A DNA stretch of 64,000 nucleotides from Yoonia sp. GTDB lineage: Bacteria; Pseudomonadota; Alphaproteobacteria; Rhodobacterales; Rhodobacteraceae. This document shows positions 25,911-35,065 of this stretch, piece after piece. The stretch spans positions 34,500 to 98,499 of the forward strand of contig NZ_JAFMHJ010000005.1 in NCBI RefSeq assembly GCF_017854565.1, given 5' to 3'. The stretch's first letter is position 1, and every line of letters begins with the position of its first letter. The notes under the pieces are model-generated. The model did not search any database. It worked only from the letters and a program-made list of their open reading frames with translations, and was not told the DNA's origin. The translations under genes and the position numbers were made by a program.

Positions 25911-26637
25911 GCCGCACCCTCGCCTCTAGCGCCCGAATACGGCGGGCACGGATTTCAGTACGGGTGCGCAGCAGGACCAGCGCGATAAAAAGCAGCGCAA
26001 ACCCCGCGATGCAGACCACCAGCGGCAGCCAGAACACATCCGCCACGTTCTCTTCCGGGTCCAGCGACAGCGACGCGCCTTGATGCAGCCCCTGATTCCA
26101 GAACAACACCGCATAGCGCGACAGGATCGCAAAAATTGACCCCACCATGCACAACACCGATGTCAGGTCAGCGGCGGTATCGGGGTCCTCGATCGCTTCC
26201 CACAGGGCGATGTAGCCCAGATAGAACAGGAACAGGATCAGGAACGATGTCAGCCGCGGGTCCCAGGCCCAATAGGTGCCCCACATCGGCTGGCCCCAGA
26301 TAGCCCCGGTAAACAGCGCAATCAACGTCATCGTCAGGCCCACGGATGCCGCCGCCTTGGCCGCAAGCGCCGAAACATGATGTCGCCGCACGATCCAGAT
26401 CAACGAGGCAACCAACATCATGATCCACGCGTTGATCGCCATCAGGGCGGCGGGCACATGCAGATAGATGATCTTGACGGTCGATCCTTGGCGGTAATCA
26501 TCTGGCGTGAAAAAGAAACCCCAGACCAGCCCGACGACCAGACACACCCCTGCCAGCCCAAAGACAACGGGCAGCACCGGTGCTGTCCATCCCATGAACC
26601 GTTTCGGATTGGCGTATTCCCATAGCGACATCCGCAT
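25903..26637 (-). CDS. ccmC: Haem exporter protein CcmC
   Basis: A 244-residue inner-membrane protein with six helices that delivers haem to CcmE. The tryptophan-rich haem-handling motif WGQPMWGTYWAWD spans residues 114-126, and a candidate axial His is H60. A second in-frame ATG two codons later (26631) is an alternative start. It is part of the ccmABCDG operon, downstream of ccmB by 36 bp. Confidence 0.96.
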   Translation of the reverse strand: MRMSLWEYANPKRFMGWTAPVLPVVFGLAGVCLVVGLVWGFFFTPDDYRQGSTVKIIYLHVPAALMAINAWIMMLVASLIWIVRRHHVSALAAKAAASVGLTMTLIALFTGAIWGQPMWGTYWAWDPRLTSFLILFLFYLGYIALWEAIEDPDTAADLTSVLCMVGSIFAILSRYAVLFWNQGLHQGASLSLDPEENVADVFWLPLVVCIAGFALLFIALVLLRTRTEIRARRIRALEARVRRA

Positions 26638-26673
26638 TACCTACCCTGCCTCATGACCACCCTCAATCCCCCA

Positions 26674-27330
26674 TCACCGCAGGTTGATGCGCAATGTCGC
26701 CGCAGTGGCAAAGGGCAGCAAGGCGAATGTGCCCGCCGTAATCGCGCCCAGCAACAAAAGCGCGCCCGTCGGGTCCAACCCATCGGCGCCGCGCCGCACC
26801 GCCTCCGCGCCAAAAATCAACGTGGGAACATAGAGCGGCAACACCAGCAGCGACAACAACAGCCCGCCCCGGCGCAATCCCACCGTCAGCGCCGCACCAA
26901 AGGTCCCGATCATCGACAGCGCGGGCGTGCCCAGCAATAGCGAGACCAGCAAATAAACATAAGCCTCCGGTGCGAGGCTCAGCAGAAACCCCAGCGCGGG
27001 CGCAGCAATGGTCAGCGGCAACCCCGTGGTGATCCAATGCGCCAGCGCTTTCATCAATGCCGCACCTTCCAATGGCAACGGCGATGTCGCCAGCAACGCC
27101 AGGGACCCATCCTCAAAATCCAGCGCAAAAATCCGATCCAGCGACAAAAGCGCCGCCAGCAATGACGCGACCCACAAAATTCCGGGCGCGATACGCGTCA
27201 GCACCGCAGTCTCGGGGCCAACTCCAAACGGCACCAGCACCACCACGATCAGAAAAAATGCCAGCCCAAGCCCAAAGCCCCCACCGGCCCGCACCGCCAG
27301 CCGCAGATCGCGTAACAGCAGGGCAATCAC
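26674..27330 (-). CDS. ccmB: Haem exporter protein CcmB
   Basis: A 218-residue ABC permease subunit with six hydrophobic segments. It works with the CcmA ATPase to release holo-CcmE. The opening LLRDLRLAVRAGG and the middle block LDRIFALDFEDGSLALLATSP fit CcmB. Its start overlaps the ccmA stop by 4 bp. Confidence 0.95.
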   Translation of the reverse strand: MIALLLRDLRLAVRAGGGFGLGLAFFLIVVVLVPFGVGPETAVLTRIAPGILWVASLLAALLSLDRIFALDFEDGSLALLATSPLPLEGAALMKALAHWITTGLPLTIAAPALGFLLSLAPEAYVYLLVSLLLGTPALSMIGTFGAALTVGLRRGGLLLSLLVLPLYVPTLIFGAEAVRRGADGLDPTGALLLLGAITAGTFALLPFATAATLRINLR

Positions 27331-27941
27331 AGGAACGCCTCGTCAGATCCGCCGCCCACATCGGGCGCCGCCTTGAACGGTGTCAGGTCCAGTTCAGGTG
27401 CAGCCAGACCCAGATCAATATGCGTCGCGATCACCGAAATGCCACCCCCCGCCAGATGCGTATTCTGCAACCAATCCGCAAACAGCCTGACCGAAAACCC
27501 GTCCAGCGACACGGTCGGCTCATCCAGAAACAGCACTTTGCGACCAATCACACCCAACCGGGCCAGCCCCAATCGGCGCTTTTGTCCCGCCGACAACGTG
27601 CCAGCCATGCGGTCGCGCAAATCAACCAGATCAAAGGTCGCAAAAATCCCGTCCGACAGGATCGTACCATGCACATCGGCCCAGAACGCAAGGTTCTCGG
27701 TCACGGTCAGCGCGGTTTTGATGCCATCGGCGTGGCTGGCATATGCGCCCTGATCCTGAGGATAATCGGCCGCCCCGGCCAGCGCGGGCTGTAACCCCGC
27801 AAGCGTGCGCAGCAGCGTGGTCTTGCCAACCCCATTGGGTCCGCGCAAGATCAGCGCCTGCCCGGCGGCCACGTCAAAACTGACCCCGCTCAGAACCGGG
27901 ACACCGCCGCGGGCGCAGGTCAGGTTTTGAACCCGCAGCAT
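27327..27941 (-). CDS. ccmA: Cytochrome c biogenesis ATP-binding protein CcmA
   Basis: A 204-residue ABC ATPase. Walker A GPNGVGKTT is at residues 34-42, followed by the signature LSAGQKRRLGLARL and Walker B VLFLDEPTVSLD. It powers the CcmABCD complex. It follows the Mth938-domain gene with no gap and overlaps ccmB by 4 bp. Confidence 0.96.
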   Translation of the reverse strand: MLRVQNLTCARGGVPVLSGVSFDVAAGQALILRGPNGVGKTTLLRTLAGLQPALAGAADYPQDQGAYASHADGIKTALTVTENLAFWADVHGTILSDGIFATFDLVDLRDRMAGTLSAGQKRRLGLARLGVIGRKVLFLDEPTVSLDGFSVRLFADWLQNTHLAGGGISVIATHIDLGLAAPELDLTPFKAAPDVGGGSDEAFL

Positions 27942-28295
27942 TCAGACCGGGATCAGGGCAACGGCGACCCGCCGCCCCTCGGACAAAAGCACATTATAGG
28001 TGCGACAGGCCGCAGGCGACGCCATTGTTTCCACCCCGATACCCGCATCTTCCAGCGCCTGACGGAAGCCCGCAGGCGGGTGCGCAATCTCGGCCCCGGT
28101 GCCGACGAACACCACATCAAGCGTTTCCGCCTGCGCAAGGATCACGTCAATATCGTCAAATCCGCCCCAGGCGGTCACCCCAGATGGGAACACCGCAACC
28201 GGCCCATGCACCAGCTTGCCACCAATACGGAAAAATCCGGGGCCGTAGCCGTCAATCGGCACCGAATCGTTATATCTGATCTCGTTCAGGCGCAT
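27942..28295 (-). CDS. Mth938-like (DUF498) domain protein
   Basis: A 117-residue soluble protein of the Mth938/NDUFAF3-like family. It contains GYGPGFFRIGG, then DVVFVGTGAEIAHPP, and ends in TYNVLLSEGRRVAVALIPV. Its mitochondrial relative NDUFAF3 helps assemble complex I, but the bacterial role is not known. Position between secF and ccmA, 12 bp after secF, is conserved in the family Rhodobacteraceae as I know it. Confidence 0.88.
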   Translation of the reverse strand: MRLNEIRYNDSVPIDGYGPGFFRIGGKLVHGPVAVFPSGVTAWGGFDDIDVILAQAETLDVVFVGTGAEIAHPPAGFRQALEDAGIGVETMASPAACRTYNVLLSEGRRVAVALIPV

Positions 28296-28307
28296 TGCTG
28301 TCCCCCG

Positions 28308-29276
28308 TCAGCTGTCCAAATGGCCATAGCGTGTGCCCGCGTTGATGTCCTTTTTGGACCAGTCGCGTTTGACCCCCAGCACCAGCAGGATAGCAGAGGC
28401 GACAAAGATTGACGAATAGGTCCCGATAACGACGCCCCACATCATCGCAAACACAAACCCCCGGATCACATCACCACCCAGCACGAACAACGCAAAAAGC
28501 GCCAGCATTGTGGTGCCCGATGTCATCAACGTCCGGCTCAAGGTTTCGTTGATCGACAAGTTCAGAACCTCTTTCAGGTCCATCTGCTTGTACTTGCGCA
28601 GGTTCTCTCGGACCCGGTCAAACACGATCACGGTATCGTTGATCGAATAGCCCACAATGGTCAGCAGCGCCGCGATGATCGCCAGATCGAACTTGATCTG
28701 AAGCTCCGAAAAGATGCCGATCGTCAGCAGCACGTCATGCAGCAGCGCCAGCACGGCACCGACGGCAAACTGCCACTCGAACCGCATCCAGACATACAAC
28801 AAAATCGCGCAGACAGCCAATGAAACAGCCAGAACGGCGGTGTTGATCAGCTCACCGGAAACCTTGGGGCCAACCGATTCGACCGACGGAAACGTGATGG
28901 CCGGATCAATGGTTTGCAGCGCGGTCTGGATCGCGTCGATTGTTTCGGTTGCAATCCGCTCGTCGCCCTCCTGTGCCTGAATCCGCACCATGGCCACATG
29001 CTGGTTCGCGTCGAATGATGGATCGAACACTTCTGCGATCGACACATCGCCAAGGTTCAGCGGCGCCAGGACATCGCGATAGGCCGCTACATCAACCGGC
29101 ACCTCCGATTGGGTCCGAATGCTGGTGCCGCCCTGAAAGTCGATGCCATAATTCAGGCCCTGCAACATGAATGACCCAAAGGCCACCACCATCATGACCA
29201 GCGATATCCCCAGCCACAGGCGCGAGCGCGCGAAAAAGTCGATCTTGGTATCGTCGCGGACTAATCTCAGGCGCAT
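28308..29276 (-). CDS. secF: Protein translocase subunit SecF
   Basis: A 322-residue inner-membrane partner of SecD that uses proton motive force to help pull proteins across SecYEG. It has an N-terminal helix, a periplasmic loop opened by FQGGTSI, and the export signature with VGYSINDTVIVFDRVREN in the second helical half. The start at 29276 lies one base from the secD stop and fits the family N-terminus. Confidence 0.97.
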   Translation of the reverse strand: MRLRLVRDDTKIDFFARSRLWLGISLVMMVVAFGSFMLQGLNYGIDFQGGTSIRTQSEVPVDVAAYRDVLAPLNLGDVSIAEVFDPSFDANQHVAMVRIQAQEGDERIATETIDAIQTALQTIDPAITFPSVESVGPKVSGELINTAVLAVSLAVCAILLYVWMRFEWQFAVGAVLALLHDVLLTIGIFSELQIKFDLAIIAALLTIVGYSINDTVIVFDRVRENLRKYKQMDLKEVLNLSINETLSRTLMTSGTTMLALFALFVLGGDVIRGFVFAMMWGVVIGTYSSIFVASAILLVLGVKRDWSKKDINAGTRYGHLDS

Positions 29277-29277
29277 C

Positions 29278-30939
29278 TTAAACCTCAATCGTTTTGGGAC
29301 GGGTGCGCGCGAACCAAATCGCAATCAACGCACGTGTGACGAAAATCGCCGTGAAAACCGATGTGGCGATGCCGAACCCAAGGGTCACGGCAAAACCGCT
29401 GACCGGGCCAGAGCCGACAAAGAACAAAATCACCGCCGTCATGAACGTGGTGATATTGGCGTCTACAATCGACGACATCGCCTTTTCATACCCCAGTTCG
29501 ATCGCGCGCGCCGGCCCTTTGGCCGTCTTCAACTCTTCGCGGATCCGCTCAAAGATGATCACATTGGCGTCGACCGCCATGCCGATGGTCAGCACGATCC
29601 CCGCGATCCCCGGCAGCGTCAGCGTGGCCCCCACAATCGATAAAAGGCCAAAGATCAGCCCGACATTGACGGTCAGCGCGATATTGGCAAAAAAGCCAAA
29701 CAAACCATAACTCAGCACCATGTAAATCAGTACGGCCAGCCCCGCGACGACACAGGCCACCTTGCCCGCGTCGATGCTATCTTGGCCCAACTCCGGGCCA
29801 ATCGTGCGTTCTTCCAGAAACGTCAGCTCCGCAGGCAATGCGCCCGCGCGCAGCAGCACCGCAAGATTGGTCGCCTCTTCGGTGGTGAAATTGCCGGTGA
29901 TAATGCCCGACCCGCCCGGAATGTGACTCTGGATCGTGGGGGCCGAAATCACTTTGCTGTCCAACACGATCGCAAACGGCGATCCGATGTTTTCCAGCGT
30001 ATAGTCGCCGAATTTCCGCGCCGCCGCGGTGTCGAACCGGAACGCCACCGCAGGTCGCCCGTTTTGGTCGAAATCCAGCTGAGCATTCTCAAGGTCTTCG
30101 CCCGTCACAACCGGACGCCGCTCAAGGATGTAAAACACCTCCGGCTGCTCTGCGTCAGGCACCAGCATGTTCCCGCTGCCGGGCGATTGCGCGGGGTCGC
30201 TCGTGCGGCCCACAACCGGATTGAACGTCAACTGCGCCGTGGTGCCCAATAGCTGAATGATCTCATCCGCAGACCCCACACCGGGCACCTGCACCAAAAT
30301 CCGCACGGCACCCTGCCGCTGGATCGTTGGCTCACGGGTGCCCACCTCGTCGATCCGGCGGCGGATAATCTCAAGCGATTGCGACATGGTGCGATCATTC
30401 ATCGCCAGCTTTTCCGCATCACTCAGCGTGATCGTCAGAACTGTGCCGTCAATGCTGACATCAATGTTGCTGGCCCCTGCCCCCGTCAATGTGGTCACCG
30501 GACGGCCCAGACCACGCACCAGCTCCAGCGCGCGGGCCGCACCCGCGCTTTCAGAAATCCGCACCCGCAGCGCGGTCACCGGGCTGTCTTCGCGCGTGAC
30601 AAAACCAACGGTCTGCCGCTCGGCGGCCAGAACATCGCGCACCTCCGGCCAGAACCCTTCGAGGAAAGACGCATGCACGTCCTCAACCTTCACCTCGACC
30701 AGCAGATGCGCACCGCCGCGCAGATCAAGACCAAGGTTCACCAGACCCGATGGCAAAAAACGTGGCCACCCCGCTGCCGCCGCGGCCAGCGTCGCGTCAC
30801 TTTGCCCGGCGTCAATGACCGCCACCGCATCGTTATGCGCCTCAACCCGGCTATAGAACCCATTCGGCAACGCGAACGTCAGGCCAATGATGACCGTCAG
30901 CCAGATCATCACCTGCTTGGCAAAAGAGATATTGAGCAT
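29278..30939 (-). CDS. secD: Protein translocase subunit SecD
   Basis: A 553-residue RND-family translocase subunit. Features are the first helix, GLDLRGGAHLLVEV near residue 70, the large periplasmic domain, and the C-terminal helices with GMAVDANVIIFERIREE. It is part of yajC-secD-secF; yajC is 22 bp upstream. Confidence 0.97.
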   Translation of the reverse strand: MLNISFAKQVMIWLTVIIGLTFALPNGFYSRVEAHNDAVAVIDAGQSDATLAAAAAGWPRFLPSGLVNLGLDLRGGAHLLVEVKVEDVHASFLEGFWPEVRDVLAAERQTVGFVTREDSPVTALRVRISESAGAARALELVRGLGRPVTTLTGAGASNIDVSIDGTVLTITLSDAEKLAMNDRTMSQSLEIIRRRIDEVGTREPTIQRQGAVRILVQVPGVGSADEIIQLLGTTAQLTFNPVVGRTSDPAQSPGSGNMLVPDAEQPEVFYILERRPVVTGEDLENAQLDFDQNGRPAVAFRFDTAAARKFGDYTLENIGSPFAIVLDSKVISAPTIQSHIPGGSGIITGNFTTEEATNLAVLLRAGALPAELTFLEERTIGPELGQDSIDAGKVACVVAGLAVLIYMVLSYGLFGFFANIALTVNVGLIFGLLSIVGATLTLPGIAGIVLTIGMAVDANVIIFERIREELKTAKGPARAIELGYEKAMSSIVDANITTFMTAVILFFVGSGPVSGFAVTLGFGIATSVFTAIFVTRALIAIWFARTRPKTIEV

Positions 30940-30961
30940 TTGATAAGACCCTTCGGCGGGT

Positions 30962-31243
30962 TTAGGATTTCGCCGGTTCTGTCTTGTTCACAACAGTCAC
31001 GATCGTCGATTTGACCAGACGGACCTGCACACCGGATGCAATCTCGACCTCCACCTCATTGTCGTCCTTGACCTTGGTGACCTTGCCCATGATGCCGCCT
31101 TGGGTGATTACCTGATCGCCGCGACGCAATGCACCCAGCATCTTTTGATGCTCTTTCAGCTTCGTCTGCTGTGGACGGATCAGGAATAAATACATGATGC
31201 CGAAGATCAACAGCAGTGGAATAAATGATTGCACGCCCTGCAT
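30962..31243 (-). CDS. yajC: Preprotein translocase subunit YajC
   Basis: A 93-residue protein with a single N-terminal membrane helix (FIPLLLIFGIMYLFLIRPQQ) and a small cytoplasmic domain (LRRGDQVITQGGIMGKVTKV). It is an accessory of the SecDF complex. It is the first gene of an apparent eight-gene unit running through ccmG, with AGGGG before the start. Confidence 0.96.
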   Translation of the reverse strand: MQGVQSFIPLLLIFGIMYLFLIRPQQTKLKEHQKMLGALRRGDQVITQGGIMGKVTKVKDDNEVEVEIASGVQVRLVKSTIVTVVNKTEPAKS

Positions 31244-31485
31244 GGTAGCCCCTTATCTTTATCTATACTGCAGGAAAACCCTGCATAAAAGTCGCGGCAC
31301 ATTAGGTCCCGCCCGGACGAATGGCAACCGCGATCATCCCGGAATAATGGATCGCAACCGCCCCCGTTAGCGCCATATGGGGCCAGCAATTGCCGAAAGC
31401 AATTGCGAAGGGCGTAAATGCACCCGTATGGGCGCAATCAAAGCCGGATAATGGCGCGTTCCCTGCCCCGCACAAATCGCAGGCC
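31244..31485. other. Intergenic region with GCAATTGC stem-loop
   Basis: This 242-bp stretch between yajC and the ROK regulator holds no supported gene. GCAATTGC occurs twice (31386-31393, 31399-31406) separated by CGAAA, forming a perfect stem-loop without a T-run. It should contain the yajC promoter and perhaps the ROK gene terminator. Confidence 0.5.
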
Positions 31486-32685
31486 TCACATGTCGGTTCC
31501 ACCGATATGCGTATTTAACAGAAACTGCGCACGGATCGGCCCACATGCCGCGCCCAGCGCACGCGCGTTGGCGCCGATGCTGCCCGCTTCGATCTGCGGC
31601 GGGATCAGGCCACGGGTGTCTTGCGTCGCCACATAGCGGCGGGTCCGCTCGACCAGTTCATCACGAATTTCAGCCGGAAAGGCCCCGTCGATCAAAACCG
31701 CTTCAAAATCTATCACCGAACAGATCGAAAGGCTGGCCTTTGCCAATTCCTGTGCCGTCTGGCCAAGCCACGGATCGACATAGCGCGGCAGCTCCATCCA
31801 ACATCGCGGATTTTCCCACAGTTGACGCGGATCGATATCCACCTCCAACAGACGCGCCTCAAGCTGATGAATGGACGCCATATCAATCAGTTGCATACTT
31901 TCGCCATTGGGGCCGATACTGCGCAATGACCCCAGCGCACCGGCGTTACCCTGTCGCCCCTCGAACACTGAATTGTTCAAGACGACCCCGCCCCCGATGA
32001 ACGCCCCAATGAAGAAATAGGCGTAATCGCGAAACTCTTTGCCGCGCCCGTAAGTGTGTTCTGCCTGACAGGCCGCCGTCGCGTCATTCAGAACCTGCAC
32101 CGGCAAATCGGAAAACTGCTTGATCTCGATCGCGATATCCAGATCTTTCCAGGACAAGAAATTCTGCGCTGGCGCACCGTCCAGATCGTGCCAGTTCCAC
32201 AGCTCGAACGGGGCGGCAACACCGATGCCGCAAATCCGCGCGATATCGCGTGCCGCCATGCTGGCCGTCATCTGATCCATGCTGTCTTTTAGAAACGCCA
32301 GCACCGCCGTCGGGATCGGATAGTCATAGGTCATCTTGCATTGATCGTGGATACCGCCGGTGAAATCCATCAACACCAAATCCGCCGACCTGCGCCCGAT
32401 TTTCAGGCCAAATGACGAAACCCCGCACGGATCAAGACGCATCGGTATCGACGGCTTGCCAACCTTGCCGCGTACCGGGGCGCCGCGCACCAGCAACCCG
32501 TCGGCTTCAAGGCGGCGCAATATCCCCGACACCGTCGGCGCCGACAAGCCCGCAAGCCGCGCAAGGTCACTGCCCGGCAGCGCGCCGTGCCGCTGGACAA
32601 GCGACAGCAGCAGGCGCTCGTTGTGGTCGCGCACACCTTTTTGACTCAGCCCTGTGCTGATTGATCTGACTAACCGGTTATCCAT
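31486..32685 (-). CDS. ROK family transcriptional regulator
   Basis: A 399-residue repressor-type protein. Residues 15-75 form a winged helix-turn-helix (SDLARLAGLSAPTVSGILRRLE). A ROK sugar-kinase-like domain follows, with GGGVVLNNSVFEGRQGNAG. The usual CxCGxxGCxE zinc motif is absent, as in some regulatory ROK proteins. It is divergent from the sugar ABC operon, and the 184-bp gap contains TTAATTAATT repeats, so it probably controls that operon in response to its sugar. It is comparable to FrcR of rhizobia by position only. Confidence 0.88.
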   Translation of the reverse strand: MDNRLVRSISTGLSQKGVRDHNERLLLSLVQRHGALPGSDLARLAGLSAPTVSGILRRLEADGLLVRGAPVRGKVGKPSIPMRLDPCGVSSFGLKIGRRSADLVLMDFTGGIHDQCKMTYDYPIPTAVLAFLKDSMDQMTASMAARDIARICGIGVAAPFELWNWHDLDGAPAQNFLSWKDLDIAIEIKQFSDLPVQVLNDATAACQAEHTYGRGKEFRDYAYFFIGAFIGGGVVLNNSVFEGRQGNAGALGSLRSIGPNGESMQLIDMASIHQLEARLLEVDIDPRQLWENPRCWMELPRYVDPWLGQTAQELAKASLSICSVIDFEAVLIDGAFPAEIRDELVERTRRYVATQDTRGLIPPQIEAGSIGANARALGAACGPIRAQFLLNTHIGGTDM

Positions 32686-32730
32686 CCCGCACTACCTAGC
32701 CGCCTCCTCGCCTGTAATACATAGGCGAAC

Positions 32731-32761
32731 TTAATTAATTAGGAAAGTTAATTAATTAATT
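32731..32761. promoter_or_regulatory. TTAATTAATT operator pair for the ROK regulator
   Basis: Two TTAATTAATT blocks (32731-32740 and 32748-32757, the second extended by AATT) are 17 bp apart start to start. They lie between the ROK gene and the substrate-binding protein gene. A TTGACA -35-like hexamer (32760-32765) abuts the right block, so a bound repressor would cover it. AT-rich operators are known for ROK/NagC-type regulators. Confidence 0.55.
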
Positions 32762-32869
32762 GACAGCCGCCCCCGAATCGCAGTTCCATATCGCCAAGCG
32801 GCAGGCTGTAGCTGGCCGTTGCATTGTTGGGACAAAGACCCCGACCCACGGATTATCTGGGAGGATATC

Positions 32870-33889
32870 ATGAAGAAACTGCTTATCGGGACTGCGCTTG
32901 CAGCCATCACAACCGCTGGCATGGCGATGGCTGAAAGCCATGCACCATCGGCGTGCTTGATCACGAAAACCGACACCAACCCCTTCTTCGTCAAGATGCG
33001 CGAAGGCGCCGAAGCCGCAGCCGAGGCCGCTGGTATTACACTCCGCTCCTACGCCGGACGGGTCGATGGCGACCATGAAACACAGGTTGCAGCGATTGAA
33101 ACATGCATCGCCGACGGTGCATCCGGCATCCTGCTGACCGCATCGGACACATCGTCCATCGTCAGCGCCGTCTCCCAGGCCCGCGAGGCGGGCCTTTTGG
33201 TCATCGCCCTGGACACACCGCTTGATCCGATTGACGCCGCCGACGCCACATTCGCCACCGACAACTTCCTTGCCGGTGAGCTGATCGGTCAGTGGGCCGC
33301 AGCCAAGCTGGGCGATGACGCTGCAAACGCACGCATCGCGATGCTGGACCTTGCCGTTAGCCAGCCGACCGTCGGCGTGCTGCGCGATCAGGGTTTCTTG
33401 CAGGGCTTTGGCATTGAACTTGGCGACCCAAACAAATGGGGCGACGAAGATGACTCCCGCATCGTCGGCCACGACGTCACAGCCGGCAACGAAGAGGGTG
33501 GCCGCAAGGCGATGGAAAACCTTCTCGCTGTCGATCCGATGATCAACGTGGTCTACACCATCAACGAGCCCGCAGCCGCCGGTGCCTACGAGGCACTCAA
33601 AGCGATCGGCCGTGAAAATGACGTTCTGATCGTATCCGTCGACGGCGGTTGCCCCGGCATTCAGAACATCGCGGATGGCGTGATTGGTGCGACGTCGCAG
33701 CAGTATCCGCTGCGCATGGCCGCATTGGGTATCGAAGCCATCGCCGCCTATGCCGCTGACGGTTCCTTGCCGGAAAACACCCCCGGCAAGAGCTTCTTCG
33801 ACACAGGCGTCGCACTGGTCACTGACCAGCCTGTCGATGGCGTGACCAGCATCTCGGTCGCCGAAGGCACTGACCTCTGCTGGGGCTGA
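32870..33889 (+). CDS. frcB: Sugar ABC transporter substrate-binding protein (FrcB-like)
   Basis: A 339-residue periplasmic binding protein of the type I (ribose/fructose) class. The signal peptide is [21 protein letters not shown], then a mature domain with [18 protein letters not shown] and [17 protein letters not shown]. Two mature Cys near the ends could form a disulphide. Similarity of the set to rhizobial FrcBCA suggests fructose, ribose or mannose uptake; the exact sugar is not certain. GGGAGGA precedes the ATG at 32870. A hairpin follows the gene. Confidence 0.85.
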   Translation: MKKLLIGTALAAITTAGMAMAESHAPSACLITKTDTNPFFVKMREGAEAAAEAAGITLRSYAGRVDGDHETQVAAIETCIADGASGILLTASDTSSIVSAVSQAREAGLLVIALDTPLDPIDAADATFATDNFLAGELIGQWAAAKLGDDAANARIAMLDLAVSQPTVGVLRDQGFLQGFGIELGDPNKWGDEDDSRIVGHDVTAGNEEGGRKAMENLLAVDPMINVVYTINEPAAAGAYEALKAIGRENDVLIVSVDGGCPGIQNIADGVIGATSQQYPLRMAALGIEAIAAYAADGSLPENTPGKSFFDTGVALVTDQPVDGVTSISVAEGTDLCWG

Positions 33890-33922
33890 TCACCCTCGCC
33901 TGATCGCTCACATCATCAGATC

Positions 33923-33946
33923 GGGGCGGGTTTTTCCCGCCCCTTT
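33923..33946 (+). terminator. Intra-operon attenuator hairpin after frcB
   Basis: GGGGCGGG and CCCGCCCC form a perfect 8-bp stem over a T5 loop, followed by TTT. It sits in the 108-bp gap between the binding-protein and permease genes, which would allow high frcB and lower frcCA expression. Confidence 0.75.
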
Positions 33947-33997
33947 GCTAAAATCTGGTAACGTGATCCAATCCGTACAATCCAAGGGGAACGCCAA

Positions 33998-35065
33998 ATG
34001 TCCGGCAATGCTGACGACTTTGAAGCCATCGTAAAGTCCAAGAACACCGAAGCCGTTGCCGCGTTCGCCGCACATAAAAAGGGCTTCATACCCCGCCTGC
34101 AACACGCGCTGCACGTCCAGCCCGCGCTCGTCCCGCTGTTTGTTCTCTTGGCGTCGATTACCGTCTTCGGGCTGTTGCTGGGCAGCAAATTCTTCTCGCC
34201 CTTCGCCCTGACGCTCATCCTGCAACAGGTCCAGATCGTCGGCATCGTCGCCGCCGCCCAAAGCCTCGTGATCATGACCGCCGGCATTGACCTGTCGGTC
34301 GGCGCAATCATGGTGCTGTCATCGGTGGTTATGGGGCAATTCACCTTCCGCTACGGCATGCCCGTCGAAATCGCGATTGTCTGCGGCTTGCTCGTCGGCA
34401 TGTTCTGCGGCTTTATCAACGGCTGGCTGATTGCCGTCATGAAACTGCCGCCCTTCATTGTCACGCTCGGCATGTGGCAAATCGTGCTTGCCACGAATTT
34501 CCTCTACTCCGCCAATGAAACCATCCGCGCCCAGGAGATCGAGGCAAACGCCCCCCTGCTGCAACTCTTCGCCACCAAATTCACCGTTGGCGGGGCCGTA
34601 TTCACCGTCGGCGTCGTCTTCATGGTCGCGCTGATGCTGTTTCTGGCCTACGTTCTCAAACAAACGGCATGGGGCCGCCACGTCTACGCGGTGGGCGATG
34701 ACCCAGAGGCGGCACAGCTGTCAGGTGTCAACGTCAAGGGCGTGCTGATTTCGGTCTATGTTCTGTCCGGCCTGATTTGCGCCTTCGCGGGCTGGGCCTT
34801 GATTGGACGGATCGGTTCCGTCTCGCCAACCTCCGGGCAACTGGCCAATATCGAAAGCATCACAGCCGTTGTGATCGGTGGCATCTCGCTGTTTGGCGGG
34901 CGTGGCTCGATCTTGGGCGCACTGTTCGGCGCGCTGATCGTGGGCGTGTTTACGCTGGGCCTGCGCCTTGCCGGGGCCGACGCACAATGGACGTTCTTGT
35001 TGATCGGCGCACTTATCATCGGCGCTGTCGCCGTGGACCAATGGATCAGAAAGGTATCGGCATAA
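33998..35065 (+). CDS. frcC: Sugar ABC transporter permease (FrcC-like)
   Basis: A 355-residue inner-membrane permease with about ten hydrophobic helices, of the BPD_transp_2 (ribose/branched-chain) type. Typical signatures are MTAGIDLSVGAIMVLSSV near residue 90, GNxxAA-like GDDPEAAQLSGVNV near 235 and GGISLFGGRGSILGALFGA near 295. An unusual N-terminal cytoplasmic stretch of about 35 residues precedes the first helix. Its stop overlaps the frcA start (TAATG). Confidence 0.88.
   Translation: MSGNADDFEAIVKSKNTEAVAAFAAHKKGFIPRLQHALHVQPALVPLFVLLASITVFGLLLGSKFFSPFALTLILQQVQIVGIVAAAQSLVIMTAGIDLSVGAIMVLSSVVMGQFTFRYGMPVEIAIVCGLLVGMFCGFINGWLIAVMKLPPFIVTLGMWQIVLATNFLYSANETIRAQEIEANAPLLQLFATKFTVGGAVFTVGVVFMVALMLFLAYVLKQTAWGRHVYAVGDDPEAAQLSGVNVKGVLISVYVLSGLICAFAGWALIGRIGSVSPTSGQLANIESITAVVIGGISLFGGRGSILGALFGALIVGVFTLGLRLAGADAQWTFLLIGALIIGAVAVDQWIRKVSA

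Noticed and set aside
31302..31502. 66-codon Cys-containing frame after the ROK gene
   Set aside because: GTG start inside the ROK stop region, no ribosome-binding site, no recognisable motif, and it covers the GCAATTGC stem-loop and the likely yajC promoter.
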